From NCBI GenBank assembly GCA_900541565.1, contig UQKB01000020.1, positions 1 through 32,855 on the forward strand: a stretch of DNA of 32,855 bases, given 5' to 3'. Shown here in pieces: positions 8,693 through 18,144 of this stretch. The notes under the pieces were generated by a model, which made no database searches, was not told the DNA's origin, and saw only the letters and a list, made by a program, of their open reading frames with translations. The stretch is from an uncultured Oscillospiraceae bacterium. GTDB lineage: Bacteria > Bacillota > Clostridia > Oscillospirales > Acutalibacteraceae. Each line of letters starts with the position of its first letter. Positions within the stretch are counted from its first letter, which is position 1. Made by a program: the position numbers and the translations under genes.

Positions 8693-8726
8693 GGCGGAAA
8701 TGCAGGCTTTAAAAAGCATTTCCGCC
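8693..8726 (+). repeat. Inverted repeat between frr and uppS
   Basis: GGCGGAAATGC (8693-8703) and GCATTTCCGCC (8716-8726) are perfect 11-base arms around a 12-base loop. No T-run follows (CGAATTTATAAACC), so it is not a normal terminator. It could partially terminate, be an RNA-processing site, or stabilise the pyrH-frr transcript. The loop contains GCTTTAAAAAGC, which could fold differently. Confidence 0.7.
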
Positions 8727-8747
8727 CGAATTTATAAACCGTATTTT

Positions 8748-8756
8748 AGGCGGTGA
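8748..8756 (+). promoter_or_regulatory. Ribosome binding site that decides the uppS start
   Basis: AGGCGGTGA matches the anti-Shine-Dalgarno complement AGGAGGTGA at eight of nine positions. It overlaps the in-frame GTG at 8753, so that codon cannot be served by it, while TTG at 8762 lies at good spacing. Confidence 0.5.
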
Positions 8757-8761
8757 AGGAA

Positions 8762-9520
8762 TTGGGATTTGCGTTTAAAAAAAATCAGAAAAAACAGACT
8801 CCTCTTACGCTGAAGGATATTATTTTGCCCGCGCATTTGGGGATCATTATGGACGGAAACGGCCGTTGGGCCCAGAAAAGAGGCCTGCCTCGAACGGCGG
8901 GGCATACGGCTGGCGCGCAAAATTTCCGTACAATTACAAAGTACTGTAGCTCTATTGGAATACGCTATTTGACCGTGTACGCTTTTTCCACGGAAAACTG
9001 GAAGCGCCCGCGCCAGGAAGTGGATTCTTTGATGCGGCTGTTTAAATCATATTTGGAGGAAGCACTGCGGGATTTTAAGGATGAAAGCATTGTTGTAAAA
9101 TTTATCGGCGATAAAACGGCTTTTTCACAAGATTTACAAAGGCTGATTTATGAGAATGAAGAATCGTCCAAGAACCGTACGGGGATGGTTTTAAATATAG
9201 CAATGAATTACGGCGGCCGGGACGAAATCGTCCGTGCCGTTCAAAAAATTGCAGAGGAAGTTAAAAGCGGAAAAATTTCGGTCGATCAGATCAACGAAAA
9301 GCTGCTGTCGGACCATATGTACACGTCCGGCCAGCCGGATCCGGATCTGGTTATACGACCAAGCGGCGAATACAGGACGTCGAACTTTCTTTTATGGCAG
9401 TCTGCCTATACGGAGTATGTGATTCTTGACAACGTGCTCTGGCCAGACTTTACGGAAAAAATGCTGGATAACGCGCTGCTGGAATATGCCAGGCGCAGCA
9501 GGCGTTTTGGAGGCGTATAA
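8762..9520 (+). CDS. uppS: Isoprenyl transferase (undecaprenyl diphosphate synthase)
   Basis: UppS condenses isopentenyl units onto farnesyl diphosphate to make the undecaprenyl carrier used for peptidoglycan and wall polymers. The cis-prenyltransferase motifs are in order: IMDGNGRWA with the catalytic Asp31, AFSTENWKRP, NIAMNYGGRDEI, and DLVIRPSGEYRTSNFLLWQSAYTE at the C-terminal side. The TTG start at 8762 is favoured by the AGGCGGTGA site at 8748-8756; GTG 8753 would add three residues but overlaps that site. The product is about 252 residues. It lies after a hairpin 3' of frr and before cdsA. With dxr and ispG in the same operon, carrier synthesis and its precursor pathway are co-located. 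Confidence 0.97.
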   Translation: MGFAFKKNQKKQTPLTLKDIILPAHLGIIMDGNGRWAQKRGLPRTAGHTAGAQNFRTITKYCSSIGIRYLTVYAFSTENWKRPRQEVDSLMRLFKSYLEEALRDFKDESIVVKFIGDKTAFSQDLQRLIYENEESSKNRTGMVLNIAMNYGGRDEIVRAVQKIAEEVKSGKISVDQINEKLLSDHMYTSGQPDPDLVIRPSGEYRTSNFLLWQSAYTEYVILDNVLWPDFTEKMLDNALLEYARRSRRFGGV

Positions 9521-9561
9521 AAGTCTGATCAAATTATTACATTGAAGGCGGGACACATTTT

Positions 9562-10386
9562 ATGAAAGCAAGAATTATTTCCGGCGTTTTAGGTTCCTTT
9601 TTGCTTGTTGTGGCCATTGCGTTTAACAAGCTTTTTCCAATATTGATTAATATTATTATTGCTCTGGCGGCTCTTACCTGTGTTGTAGAGATTCTGGCGG
9701 CCAGGGGACTTTTAAAAAACCTGAAGATTTCTGTGCCGGCAATGGCGTTTGCAGGGCTCTTTCCCATTTTAATCTCTACCGTATATTGGCCGGTTTTATT
9801 TGTTCTTTTTATTTTGTCACTGTTTGTTATGCTGGTGTTCTTTTATCAGGAAATCTCTATTGCAGATATTGCTTTTACGTTTACGACCGCTTTGCTGATT
9901 ACGGCGGGACTTTCGTCTATTGTAATGCTTTGCGATCAGGACAGAAGCCACACCGGCTTTAACATTACAATGTCGCTTATCATCCCGTGGATGGCCGACG
10001 CAGGCGCATACTTTATCGGCAGTTTTTTTGGCAGGCATAAGCTTTGCCCTAAGATCAGCCCTAAAAAAACAGTCGAGGGCGCCTTGGGCGGCATTTTGTT
10101 CGGCATCCTTGGCGCAGTTATTGACGCGCTCGTTTTCCAGGTATGGCTTTTCCCTGGAAGTGAGCAGATTTACTACATAAACCTGGTCATCATCGCCTTT
10201 TTGTGCGCGGTGGTATCGATTATTGGGGATTTGTCGTTCTCCTTGATCAAAAGAAGCTGCCATGTGAAAGACTACGGCAGTGTGATCCCCGGTCACGGCG
10301 GTATTTTGGATAGATGTGACAGTGTAATTTTTGCAGCGCCGCTGCTATTGGTCTATGTGCAATATTTCCCAATCATGGTAATGTAA
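9562..10386 (+). CDS. cdsA: Phosphatidate cytidylyltransferase (CDP-diglyceride synthase)
   Basis: CdsA makes CDP-diacylglycerol from phosphatidate and CTP in the membrane, the branch point for phospholipids. The 274-residue protein is strongly hydrophobic with about seven or eight predicted membrane segments. The family signature is clear near residues 223-251: SLIKRSCHVKDYGSVIPGHG followed by GILDRCD. The cysteine in DRCD replaces the more common hydrophobic residue. PKKTVEGALGG, also typical, precedes it. ATG 9562 follows AAGGCGGGA about 10-16 bases upstream. It lies between uppS and dxr as in Bacillus. Confidence 0.97.
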   Translation: MKARIISGVLGSFLLVVAIAFNKLFPILINIIIALAALTCVVEILAARGLLKNLKISVPAMAFAGLFPILISTVYWPVLFVLFILSLFVMLVFFYQEISIADIAFTFTTALLITAGLSSIVMLCDQDRSHTGFNITMSLIIPWMADAGAYFIGSFFGRHKLCPKISPKKTVEGALGGILFGILGAVIDALVFQVWLFPGSEQIYYINLVIIAFLCAVVSIIGDLSFSLIKRSCHVKDYGSVIPGHGGILDRCDSVIFAAPLLLVYVQYFPIMVM

Positions 10387-10408
10387 AAAGTACTTTCAAG
10401 GTGGTAAA

Positions 10409-11557
10409 ATGACAAACAATTTATCCGTGCTTGGTTCCACGGGTTCTATTGGTACGCAAGCGCTTTCCGTTTGCGAAAAGCTTTCCATACGCGTTGGGGC
10501 GTTGTGCGCACACAGCAATGCAAAGCTCTTGGAGCAACAGGCGCGGCGTTTTCAACCGAGGCTTGCAGTGCTATATGAGGAAAAAGCGGCCAGCCAGTTA
10601 AAGACTGCGCTGGCAGATACAGATATAAAGGTTGATTGCGGTATGGACGGCCTGTGCGCGGCGGCCTCCCACCCGGAATGCGACACCGTGCTCAACGCGG
10701 TTGTAGGCATGGTGGGGCTTACCCCCACGCTTACCGCACTTGAGGCCGGAAAAAATATTGCGCTTGCCAATAAAGAGACCTTGGTGGCAGGCGGCAGCCT
10801 CGTTATGGAGGCGGTTGAAAAGAGCCGTGTAAGCCTTTACCCGGTGGACAGCGAGCATTCCGCTGTTTTTCAATGCTTACAGGGCGCTCCGGCAAATAAG
10901 GCCCTGAACCGGATTATTTTAACGGCCTCAGGCGGCCCCTTTTTTGGAAAGAAAAAAGACCAGCTTCAATCGGTTACGCCGCAAATGGCGCTTTGCCATC
11001 CTAACTGGAACATGGGTGCGAAAATCACGGTGGATTCTGCCACCATGATGAACAAAGGGCTGGAAATCATAGAGGCATGCTGGCTTTTTGGGGTGCCGGA
11101 GGACAAAATAGACGTATTGGTGCACAGGGAAAGCATCATCCATTCTATGGTCGAATATACAGATCATTCTGTTATTGCACAACTTGGAGAGCCGGATATG
11201 CGCATTCCCATTCAATATGCGCTGACGTATCCTAACAGAATGCCGTCGCCGGCAAAAAGCCTGGATCTTGCGCGCCTTTCGCAGCTTACTTTTTATGCGC
11301 CGGACCATGAAACCTTTGCCGGAATGCGTCTTTGCAGGCATGCAATCCGCCGGGGCGGCCTTGTTCCGGCAGCGCTAAACGGGGCCAATGAACAAGCGGT
11401 CAGCCTTTTTTTACAGGGGAAAATTGGATTTTTGGAAATAGAACGTTTGGTAGCTGCGGCAATGCATAATCAACCGGACTGTAAAATAACCTGTTTAGAG
11501 GATATACTACTTGCAGACGCCTCTGCAAGAGAATTTGTATTAAGCAACATCAGGTGA
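10409..11557 (+). CDS. dxr: 1-deoxy-D-xylulose 5-phosphate reductoisomerase
   Basis: Dxr converts DXP to 2-C-methyl-D-erythritol 4-phosphate with NADPH, the committed step of the MEP isoprenoid pathway. The 382-residue product starts with the NADPH-binding LGSTGSIGTQAL, then has LANKETLVAGG, the metal- and substrate-binding PVDSEHSA, ILTASGGPFF, HPNWNMGAKITVDSATMMNKG and GLEIIEACWLFGV, and VHRESIIHSMVE. All known functional segments are present. ATG 10409 has AAGGTGG just upstream, and the gene starts 22 bases after cdsA. Confidence 0.98.
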   Translation: MTNNLSVLGSTGSIGTQALSVCEKLSIRVGALCAHSNAKLLEQQARRFQPRLAVLYEEKAASQLKTALADTDIKVDCGMDGLCAAASHPECDTVLNAVVGMVGLTPTLTALEAGKNIALANKETLVAGGSLVMEAVEKSRVSLYPVDSEHSAVFQCLQGAPANKALNRIILTASGGPFFGKKKDQLQSVTPQMALCHPNWNMGAKITVDSATMMNKGLEIIEACWLFGVPEDKIDVLVHRESIIHSMVEYTDHSVIAQLGEPDMRIPIQYALTYPNRMPSPAKSLDLARLSQLTFYAPDHETFAGMRLCRHAIRRGGLVPAALNGANEQAVSLFLQGKIGFLEIERLVAAAMHNQPDCKITCLEDILLADASAREFVLSNIR

Positions 11558-11578
11558 CAGCCGGACTGTGTAGAAAGG

Positions 11579-12655
11579 GTGATTACAATAGAAGTCGCAG
11601 CTTTGATTCTGATCGGGATACTTTTATTTGAATTAATCATTTTTTGTCATGAAGGAGGACATTTCATCGCGGCAAAGCTGTCCGGCGTAAAGGTCAATGA
11701 GTTTGCGCTGGGGATGGGTCCCAAAATACTGAAATTTACAAAAGGAGAAACCACGTATTCTCTTCGCCTTTTTCCAATCGGCGGTTTTTGCGCGATGGAA
11801 GGGGAAGACGAAAAAAGTGAAGACAGCAAGGCTTTTGGCAATAAGCCCGTTTGGAAGCGCATTATCATCGTATGTGCCGGCGCATTTATGAATATCTTGC
11901 TCGGCTTGCTTATGATGCTTGTCATTGTTATACAACAGCCGTATTATGCGACCACTACCATTGACTCTTTTCCGGAAAATTCTGTTACACAACAAAGCCT
12001 GCAAGCTGGCGACCGATTTGTTTCGATTGACGGATACGCCATTTATAACGCAAAAGATATTATATTTGCTATGGCAACCATGCAAACGCATGCGCCGGAC
12101 GTAGTTGTAGAGCGCAACGGCGAGATTGTGGATCTTGGCAGCGTGCAGTTTTACACATATACAGAGGACGGAAAGGAACAGGTCGCCGTTGATTTTTACA
12201 CCCAGGCGCTTGAGCGGAACCTGGGGACGGTGCTTGTACAGACATGGGAGCAGACTGTATCGGTGGTGCGCATGATCTGGAGCAGCTTAATCGGGCTTAT
12301 TACCGGCCAGTTTGGTTTTAATACGTTGTCCGGACCTGTGGGCGTGGCTTCCGTCATTACGCAGGCAGCCTCCCAGGGACTGTCGCAAAGCTTTTTAAGC
12401 GCCTTTAACAATATTCTGTATATTATGATGGTCATTACAGTCAATCTGGGTATTTTCAATATGCTGCCCATACCGGCGCTCGATGGCGGCAGACTACTCT
12501 TCCTGATTATTGAGGGGATCCGCAGAAAGCCGGTTCCTCCGAAATACGAAGGTGCCGTGCATGGCATTGGTTATGCGCTTTTGATGCTGCTGATGGTTGC
12601 CGTTGCGTTTAACGATATATGGCGGCTGGCCACAGGCACCATGTTTGGAAGCTGA
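11579..12655 (+). CDS. rseP: Site-2 intramembrane metalloprotease RseP/RasP
   Basis: This zinc protease cleaves membrane-embedded substrates such as anti-sigma factors and remnant signal peptides. The first membrane segment contains HEGGH (His24, Glu25, His28 counted from GTG). A PDZ domain spans about residues 110-190, and the C-terminal membrane region has the second zinc motif NMLPIPALDGGR with Asp302. Length (about 358) is normal. The start is uncertain: GTG 11579 touches the AGAAAGG site with almost no spacing. Three codons later, ATA 11588 sits exactly where ATG stands after a GGGTGATTACA-type site, and would give a product beginning EVAALILIGIL after the initiator. GTG is given as the conservative boundary. 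Confidence 0.93.
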   Translation: MITIEVAALILIGILLFELIIFCHEGGHFIAAKLSGVKVNEFALGMGPKILKFTKGETTYSLRLFPIGGFCAMEGEDEKSEDSKAFGNKPVWKRIIIVCAGAFMNILLGLLMMLVIVIQQPYYATTTIDSFPENSVTQQSLQAGDRFVSIDGYAIYNAKDIIFAMATMQTHAPDVVVERNGEIVDLGSVQFYTYTEDGKEQVAVDFYTQALERNLGTVLVQTWEQTVSVVRMIWSSLIGLITGQFGFNTLSGPVGVASVITQAASQGLSQSFLSAFNNILYIMMVITVNLGIFNMLPIPALDGGRLLFLIIEGIRRKPVPPKYEGAVHGIGYALLMLLMVAVAFNDIWRLATGTMFGS

Positions 12656-12672
12656 AAGGACGGTTTGCAAAA

Positions 12673-13716
12673 GTGAAAAAAACCAGACAGGTAAAGGCGG
12701 GGAACGTGTGCATAGGCGGCGGTGCGCCTGTAACGGTGCAGTCCATGCTTAACGTACCTGCGCACGATATAGAAGGCAGTATCAGGCAAGCGGTAGAGCT
12801 TGCACATGCGGGCTGCGATATTATACGTGTCGCCCTGCCGGACCGCAGGGCAGTTTCCCTGATTCCGGCACTGAAAAACGCGGTGCATGTTCCCATTGTT
12901 GCAGACATTCATTTTGATTACCGCATCGCGCTTGAAGCCGCCAGCGCGGGGGTAGATAAAATCCGGATCAATCCGGGAAATATAGGCGACACTGACAGAA
13001 TTAAACTGGTTGCGGATCTGTGCCGGGAAAAATCTATCCCCATCCGCATCGGCGTAAATTCCGGTTCGCTTGAAAAAGAAATTCTTGCAAAATATGAAGC
13101 GCCTACCGCACAGGCACTGTGTGAAAGCGCGCTGTACCATGCTTCTTTGCTTGAACGCTTTGATTTTACAGACATTGTTCTTTCCATGAAATCTTCCGAT
13201 GTAAAAACAACCGTGCAGGCCTATGAGCTTGCAAGCAGCCGTTGTGACTATCCGCTGCATTTGGGAGTGACGGAAGCCGGCACAGAGCACATGGGGATCA
13301 TCAAATCCTCTGCAGGGATCGGCTCGCTTTTGCTGCATGGCATTGGCGACACCATCCGAATTTCCCTTACGGCCGACCCTGTACAGGAGGTATATGCCGC
13401 GAAAGACCTGCTGCGTGCGCTGGGGCTTTTACAGGACGGCGTGCAGATTGTTTCCTGCCCCACCTGCGGGAGGACGCAAATTGACTTAATTGCCCTTACC
13501 AAAGAAGCGGAAAGCCGCCTTGCAGGCTGCAGGAAAAATATAAAAGTTGCCATTATGGGGTGCGCCGTCAACGGGCCGGGCGAGGCCAAAGAGGCTGACA
13601 TAGGTATTGCCGGCGGCCGCGGCTGCGGGCTGTTATTTAAAAAAGGTCAGGTACTGCGTAAGGTGCCGGAGGACAAGCTGATAGAAGCGCTGCTTGAGGA
13701 AGTAGAAAAGCTTTAA
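12673..13716 (+). CDS. ispG: 4-hydroxy-3-methylbut-2-enyl diphosphate synthase (flavodoxin-type IspG)
   Basis: IspG is the 4Fe-4S enzyme that converts MEcPP to HMBPP near the end of the MEP pathway. The TIM-barrel part contains GGAPVTVQSM, IIRVALPD, PIVADIHFDYRIAL and KIRINPGNIGD; the C-terminal cluster domain has Cys262 and Cys265 in SCPTCGRT, Cys297 in IMGCAVNGPGEA and Glu304. Length is 347 residues. GTG 12673 is chosen because it follows AAAGGA (12655-12660), gives the family's typical N-terminus (KKTRQVKAGNV), and does not run into rseP, which ends at 12655. It sits between rseP and polC, a common Clostridia arrangement. Confidence 0.97.
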   Translation: MKKTRQVKAGNVCIGGGAPVTVQSMLNVPAHDIEGSIRQAVELAHAGCDIIRVALPDRRAVSLIPALKNAVHVPIVADIHFDYRIALEAASAGVDKIRINPGNIGDTDRIKLVADLCREKSIPIRIGVNSGSLEKEILAKYEAPTAQALCESALYHASLLERFDFTDIVLSMKSSDVKTTVQAYELASSRCDYPLHLGVTEAGTEHMGIIKSSAGIGSLLLHGIGDTIRISLTADPVQEVYAAKDLLRALGLLQDGVQIVSCPTCGRTQIDLIALTKEAESRLAGCRKNIKVAIMGCAVNGPGEAKEADIGIAGGRGCGLLFKKGQVLRKVPEDKLIEALLEEVEKL

Positions 13717-13736
13717 AGATAATTTGGGGGATATGT

Positions 13737-16700
13737 TTGAACACATTTAATGACCTGTTTGCAAAGTATCTGTCGGATGCTCCGTTGTCACCGGAGGTTT
13801 GCAACAGCGCAATCAAATCGGTAAACATCAATGCAAAGAAAAGAGCAATGGATATCTACACTGCGTTTCAGGCTCCGCTGGAGTGCAGTGCGCTTTTTGC
13901 TGCAGAAAAAGCGTTGCAAAACGCAAAAGACCTGGGACTGACAACGGTACATATATACCCGCAATACCCGTCAGACACCTTTTCTGCAGAATACTATCCG
14001 CAGCTTGTTATGCAGCTGAAGCGGAGTATTCCCAGCCTCAACGGTACGGTTGCCGATTCCACGGCCTTGCTAAACGGCAATGTTTTAACCGTTATGCTTA
14101 AGCACGGCGGCGCCGCTATTTTGATTAGCAAGGGCTTTGATAAAGAGCTGCAAAAGCTGATTGCAAGCCAGTTTGGATTACGTCTGCACATAGAATTTGA
14201 CGGCGTGGTTTCTATAGATGCAGATTCCGAAAACTATGTTCAAAAGCAAAAAGATATGCAGGAAAAGCAGCGGCGGGAAAAAATTGTAGAAGAGATAGAA
14301 AATTACGAATCCTCTATGGACGCAGCCCTTGCCGGCAAGCAGCAGCGTAAAGAAAAGGCGTCCGGCAGCATTGAAATCCGAAAGGACGACCTTTTGTATC
14401 CTTCTATTTTGCCGCAGACGGTAAAACCGCTGTATGGCAGTGTGATAAAGGGTACCTCCATTCCAATTAAATCGTTGACGCCCGACGCAGGAAAGGTTGT
14501 TATATGGGGCGATATTTTTAATATAGATGTGCGCACAACGCGCGACGGCTCAAAAAATATTATCTCCATCAGTGTTACGGATTACACCGGTTCCATGAAC
14601 CTGAAAATAATTGATGAAATTAAAAATTGTAAAGCGCTGGTGCAGCTGAAAAAGGGTGTTACCATTCTTGCAAGAGGAGATTTGGAATACGATCGGTATG
14701 ATAAAGATCTGTGTGTGCGCACAAGGAGTGTGAGCACCGTTTCAAAGCTTCAGGTCGTGGACCGTGCGCCCAAAAAGCGTGTGGAGCTGCACCTGCATAC
14801 CAACATGTCTTCCATGGACGGCGTGTCGTCCGCCAAATCCCTGATCGAGCGTGCCCATCAGTGGGGGCACACCGCCATGGCCATTACAGACCACGGTGTA
14901 GCGCAGGCGTTCCCGGAAGCCATGGACACAGTTGAGGCAATCAACCGTGAAGACGAGCATTTTAAGGTCATTTACGGCACAGAGGCGTATTTTATCAACG
15001 ATATGATCGCCGCGGTGGAAGGAAAGCGCGATATGCCGTTTGACGGCGAATTTATCTGTTTCGATACAGAAACCACCGGATTAAGCGCAAAAAAAGACAG
15101 GATTACGGAAATTGGAGCGGTACGGATCAAAAACGGGGAGGTACTCGACACATTTTCCACGTTTGTAAACCCGCAAATGCCGATCCCGCCGAAAATTACG
15201 CAGATTACCGGGATCACAGACGAAATGGTGCAGAATGCGCCCGAAGAAGAACAGGCGCTGCAGGCCTTTTATCGCTTTTGTGGTGCGCAGGATGCCGTTT
15301 TGGTCGCGCATAACGCGCCGTTTGATATGTCCTTTCTCAAAGCAGCTGCAAAGCGCTGCAATATGCCCTGTGACTTTGCATCTGTCGATACGGTTGCCTT
15401 ATGCCGCGCAATTTTGCCCGATATAAAAAATTGTAAGCTGGACACCGTGGCAAAATATCTGCGCCTTGGCGCGTTCAATCACCATCGTGCAACGGACGAT
15501 GCGCAAATGCTTGCGCGGATTTTTACCAGCCTGCTTATGCGCCTGCGGGAGGATTACGGACTGAAATCCGTGCAGGAAATCAATACAAAAATCAATGGTG
15601 CAGACTTTAGAAGGCTGAACACGTATCACCAGATTATTCTTGTAAAAAATCAGACAGGATTGAAAAACCTATATAAGTTAATATCGAAGGCACATCTGGA
15701 TTATTTTTATAAAAAACCGCGTATTCCTAAAACAGAGCTGGTTCGGCACAGGGAGGGCCTTTTGGTTGGCAGCGCCTGTGAAGCCGGGGAGCTGTTCCGC
15801 GCAATTGTTGCGGGAAAGCCATGGGGGGAGCTTAAGGAGATTGCAGGCTTCTATGATTACCTGGAAATCCAGCCGATCGGGAACAACAGTTTTATGCTGC
15901 ATAACGGGACGGTGCAGTCTGAAAAAGAGCTGCAGGACTTTAATAAAACGGTTGTCCGTCTTGGGGAAGAGCTGGGCATCCCTGTCGTTGCAACCTGCGA
16001 CGTGCATTTTCTGGATCCGCAGGACAGCGCCTATAGAAAAATTCTTATGGCGGGCCAGGGCTATACAGACGCCGACAATCAGGCTCCCTTGTATTTTCGC
16101 ACTACGGCGGAAATGCTCGAAGAATTCAGCTACCTTGGAAAAGAAAAGGCTTATGAAGTTGTGGTGGAAAACACCAATCGGATTGCAGATGCAATAGAGA
16201 CCGTGCGCCCAATCCCCAAAGGCGTATATCCGCCGTTTATTGAGGGTGCGCAGGATGATCTGATACGTATTACATGGGAGCGCGCAAAGAATAAGTACGG
16301 TGATCCGCTGCCGCAGATTGTCAAGGACCGTCTGGACCGCGAGCTTGGGGCCATTACAAAATACGGCTTTTCCGTTTTGTATATGACGGCGCAAAAGCTG
16401 GTAGCAGACAGCGAAGCCCACGGCTACCTTGTCGGCTCAAGAGGCAGCGTCGGCTCTTCCTTTGTCGCCACCATGTCCGGCATTTCCGAAGTGAATCCGC
16501 TGTGCCCGCACTATATCTGCCCAAATTGCAAGCACAGCGAATTTATTACAGACGGGTCCGTTGGTTCCGGCTTCGATTTGCCGCCCAAGCATTGCCCGCA
16601 GTGCGGCACGCTTTATGAACGCGACGGGCACGAAATACCATTTGAAACCTTTTTGGGTTTTGAGGGGGATAAAACGCCGGATATAGACTTAAACTTCAGC

Positions 16701-18107
16701 GGCGAATACCAGTCCTTTTCCCACCGCTACACAGAAGAGCTTTTCGGAAAAGATAATGTTTTTAAAGCTGGCACAATTGCGACGGTTGCAGATAAAACAG
16801 CGCTCGGTTTTGTCAAGAAGTATGCGGAGGAAAAGGGGATTATTTTAAATAAAGCGGAAGAGTTGCGCCTTGCGGAGGGCTGCACCGGCGTAAAGCGCAC
16901 CACCGGTCAGCATCCGGGGGGGATGGTTGTTGTCCCGCGCGGGAAGGAAATTTACGATTTTTGCCCTGTACAGCGTCCTGCAAACGATCAAAAGTCAGAT
17001 AATATTACAACCCACTTTGATTTCCACTCCATTCATGATACAATATGTAAGTTGGATGAGCTCGGCCATGATGTGCCGACGATCTATCATTACCTCGAGG
17101 AATTTACAGGTATTTCCGTTATGGATGTATCCATGAGCGACCCTGACGTTATGTCGCTTTTTACCTCTACACAAGCCCTTGGCGTAAAGCCGGAGGATAT
17201 TGATTCGCAGACCGGCACGTTTTCGCTGCCGGAAGTCGGAACAGGCTTTGTACGGCAAATGCTCATTGAAGCGCAGCCCAAAACCTTTTCTGACCTTTTA
17301 CAGGTTTCGGGGCTTTCGCACGGGACAGACGTGTGGATCGGCAATGCCGCAGACCTGATCCGCGATGGCACGTGCACCATCTCTGAAGTGATCGGTACGC
17401 GCGACAGCATTATGACCTATTTGTTGCATAAGGGCCTTGCGCCTAAAATGGCTTTTAAAATTATGGAAATTGTTCGTAAGGGAAAGGCCACAAAGCTGCT
17501 TGCAGAAGAATATATCCAGGCCATGAAGGAGCATGGGGTGCCGCAATGGTATATTGATTCCTGTATGAAGATTAAATATATGTTTCCAAAAGCGCATGCG
17601 GCGGCATATATGATTTCAACGCTGCGCCTGGGTTGGTACAAGGTGCATAGGCCAATTGAGTATTACGCTGCCTATTTTACCGTGCGCGGCGACGGGTTTG
17701 ACGCCGCTACGGTAATGGGCGGAAAACAGGCGGTTGTATCCAGAATGGACCAGATTCGGCAGAAAGGGTATGAGGCGACTGCCAAGGACCACGCAGAATT
17801 TTCTACGCTGCAGATCGTCAACGAGATGCTGGCAAGAGGTATAGGCGTGCTTCCTGTCGACATATATAAGTCCCAGGCAAAAATGTTTGTGGTGGAAGGG
17901 CAGAAAATACGTCTGCCGTTTTCCTCTATGGCCGGTGTGGGGGATGCGGCTGCGGAAAGCCTTGCAAACGGCGGAAAAAAAGGGGAATACCTTTCTATTG
18001 AAGACTTACAGCTGCGTACAAAGGTGTCGAAGTCTGTAATTGAAACACTGAAAACGATCGGGGCGCTTTCTGGCTTGCCGGAAAGCAGCCAGCTGTCCTT
18101 GTTCTGA
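13737..18107 (+). CDS. polC: DNA polymerase III PolC-type alpha subunit
   Basis: PolC is the replicative polymerase of Firmicutes with built-in 3'-5' proofreading. Domains in order are: N-terminal region; OB fold around 265-330; PHP domain starting near residue 349 (VELHLHTN), interrupted by the DEDD exonuclease starting with DTETTG at 443 (also VAHNAPFDMSFL and HRATDDAQM); then the rest of PHP, the palm with GSRGSVGSS, a zinc site with Cys928, Cys931, Cys953 and Cys956, and the catalytic PDIDLNFSG with Asp982 and Asp984. The last five residues, QLSLF, are a sliding-clamp-binding peptide. At 1456 residues it has the family length. TTG 13737 is used: GGGGG at 13726-13730 is well placed, and the nearby ATG at 13733 closes after five codons. 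Confidence 0.98.
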   Translation: MNTFNDLFAKYLSDAPLSPEVCNSAIKSVNINAKKRAMDIYTAFQAPLECSALFAAEKALQNAKDLGLTTVHIYPQYPSDTFSAEYYPQLVMQLKRSIPSLNGTVADSTALLNGNVLTVMLKHGGAAILISKGFDKELQKLIASQFGLRLHIEFDGVVSIDADSENYVQKQKDMQEKQRREKIVEEIENYESSMDAALAGKQQRKEKASGSIEIRKDDLLYPSILPQTVKPLYGSVIKGTSIPIKSLTPDAGKVVIWGDIFNIDVRTTRDGSKNIISISVTDYTGSMNLKIIDEIKNCKALVQLKKGVTILARGDLEYDRYDKDLCVRTRSVSTVSKLQVVDRAPKKRVELHLHTNMSSMDGVSSAKSLIERAHQWGHTAMAITDHGVAQAFPEAMDTVEAINREDEHFKVIYGTEAYFINDMIAAVEGKRDMPFDGEFICFDTETTGLSAKKDRITEIGAVRIKNGEVLDTFSTFVNPQMPIPPKITQITGITDEMVQNAPEEEQALQAFYRFCGAQDAVLVAHNAPFDMSFLKAAAKRCNMPCDFASVDTVALCRAILPDIKNCKLDTVAKYLRLGAFNHHRATDDAQMLARIFTSLLMRLREDYGLKSVQEINTKINGADFRRLNTYHQIILVKNQTGLKNLYKLISKAHLDYFYKKPRIPKTELVRHREGLLVGSACEAGELFRAIVAGKPWGELKEIAGFYDYLEIQPIGNNSFMLHNGTVQSEKELQDFNKTVVRLGEELGIPVVATCDVHFLDPQDSAYRKILMAGQGYTDADNQAPLYFRTTAEMLEEFSYLGKEKAYEVVVENTNRIADAIETVRPIPKGVYPPFIEGAQDDLIRITWERAKNKYGDPLPQIVKDRLDRELGAITKYGFSVLYMTAQKLVADSEAHGYLVGSRGSVGSSFVATMSGISEVNPLCPHYICPNCKHSEFITDGSVGSGFDLPPKHCPQCGTLYERDGHEIPFETFLGFEGDKTPDIDLNFSGEYQSFSHRYTEELFGKDNVFKAGTIATVADKTALGFVKKYAEEKGIILNKAEELRLAEGCTGVKRTTGQHPGGMVVVPRGKEIYDFCPVQRPANDQKSDNITTHFDFHSIHDTICKLDELGHDVPTIYHYLEEFTGISVMDVSMSDPDVMSLFTSTQALGVKPEDIDSQTGTFSLPEVGTGFVRQMLIEAQPKTFSDLLQVSGLSHGTDVWIGNAADLIRDGTCTISEVIGTRDSIMTYLLHKGLAPKMAFKIMEIVRKGKATKLLAEEYIQAMKEHGVPQWYIDSCMKIKYMFPKAHAAAYMISTLRLGWYKVHRPIEYYAAYFTVRGDGFDAATVMGGKQAVVSRMDQIRQKGYEATAKDHAEFSTLQIVNEMLARGIGVLPVDIYKSQAKMFVVEGQKIRLPFSSMAGVGDAAAESLANGGKKGEYLSIEDLQLRTKVSKSVIETLKTIGALSGLPESSQLSLF

Positions 18108-18144
18108 TTATTTATTTTACCGCAAAAAGGAGTGGAAAAGGCTC

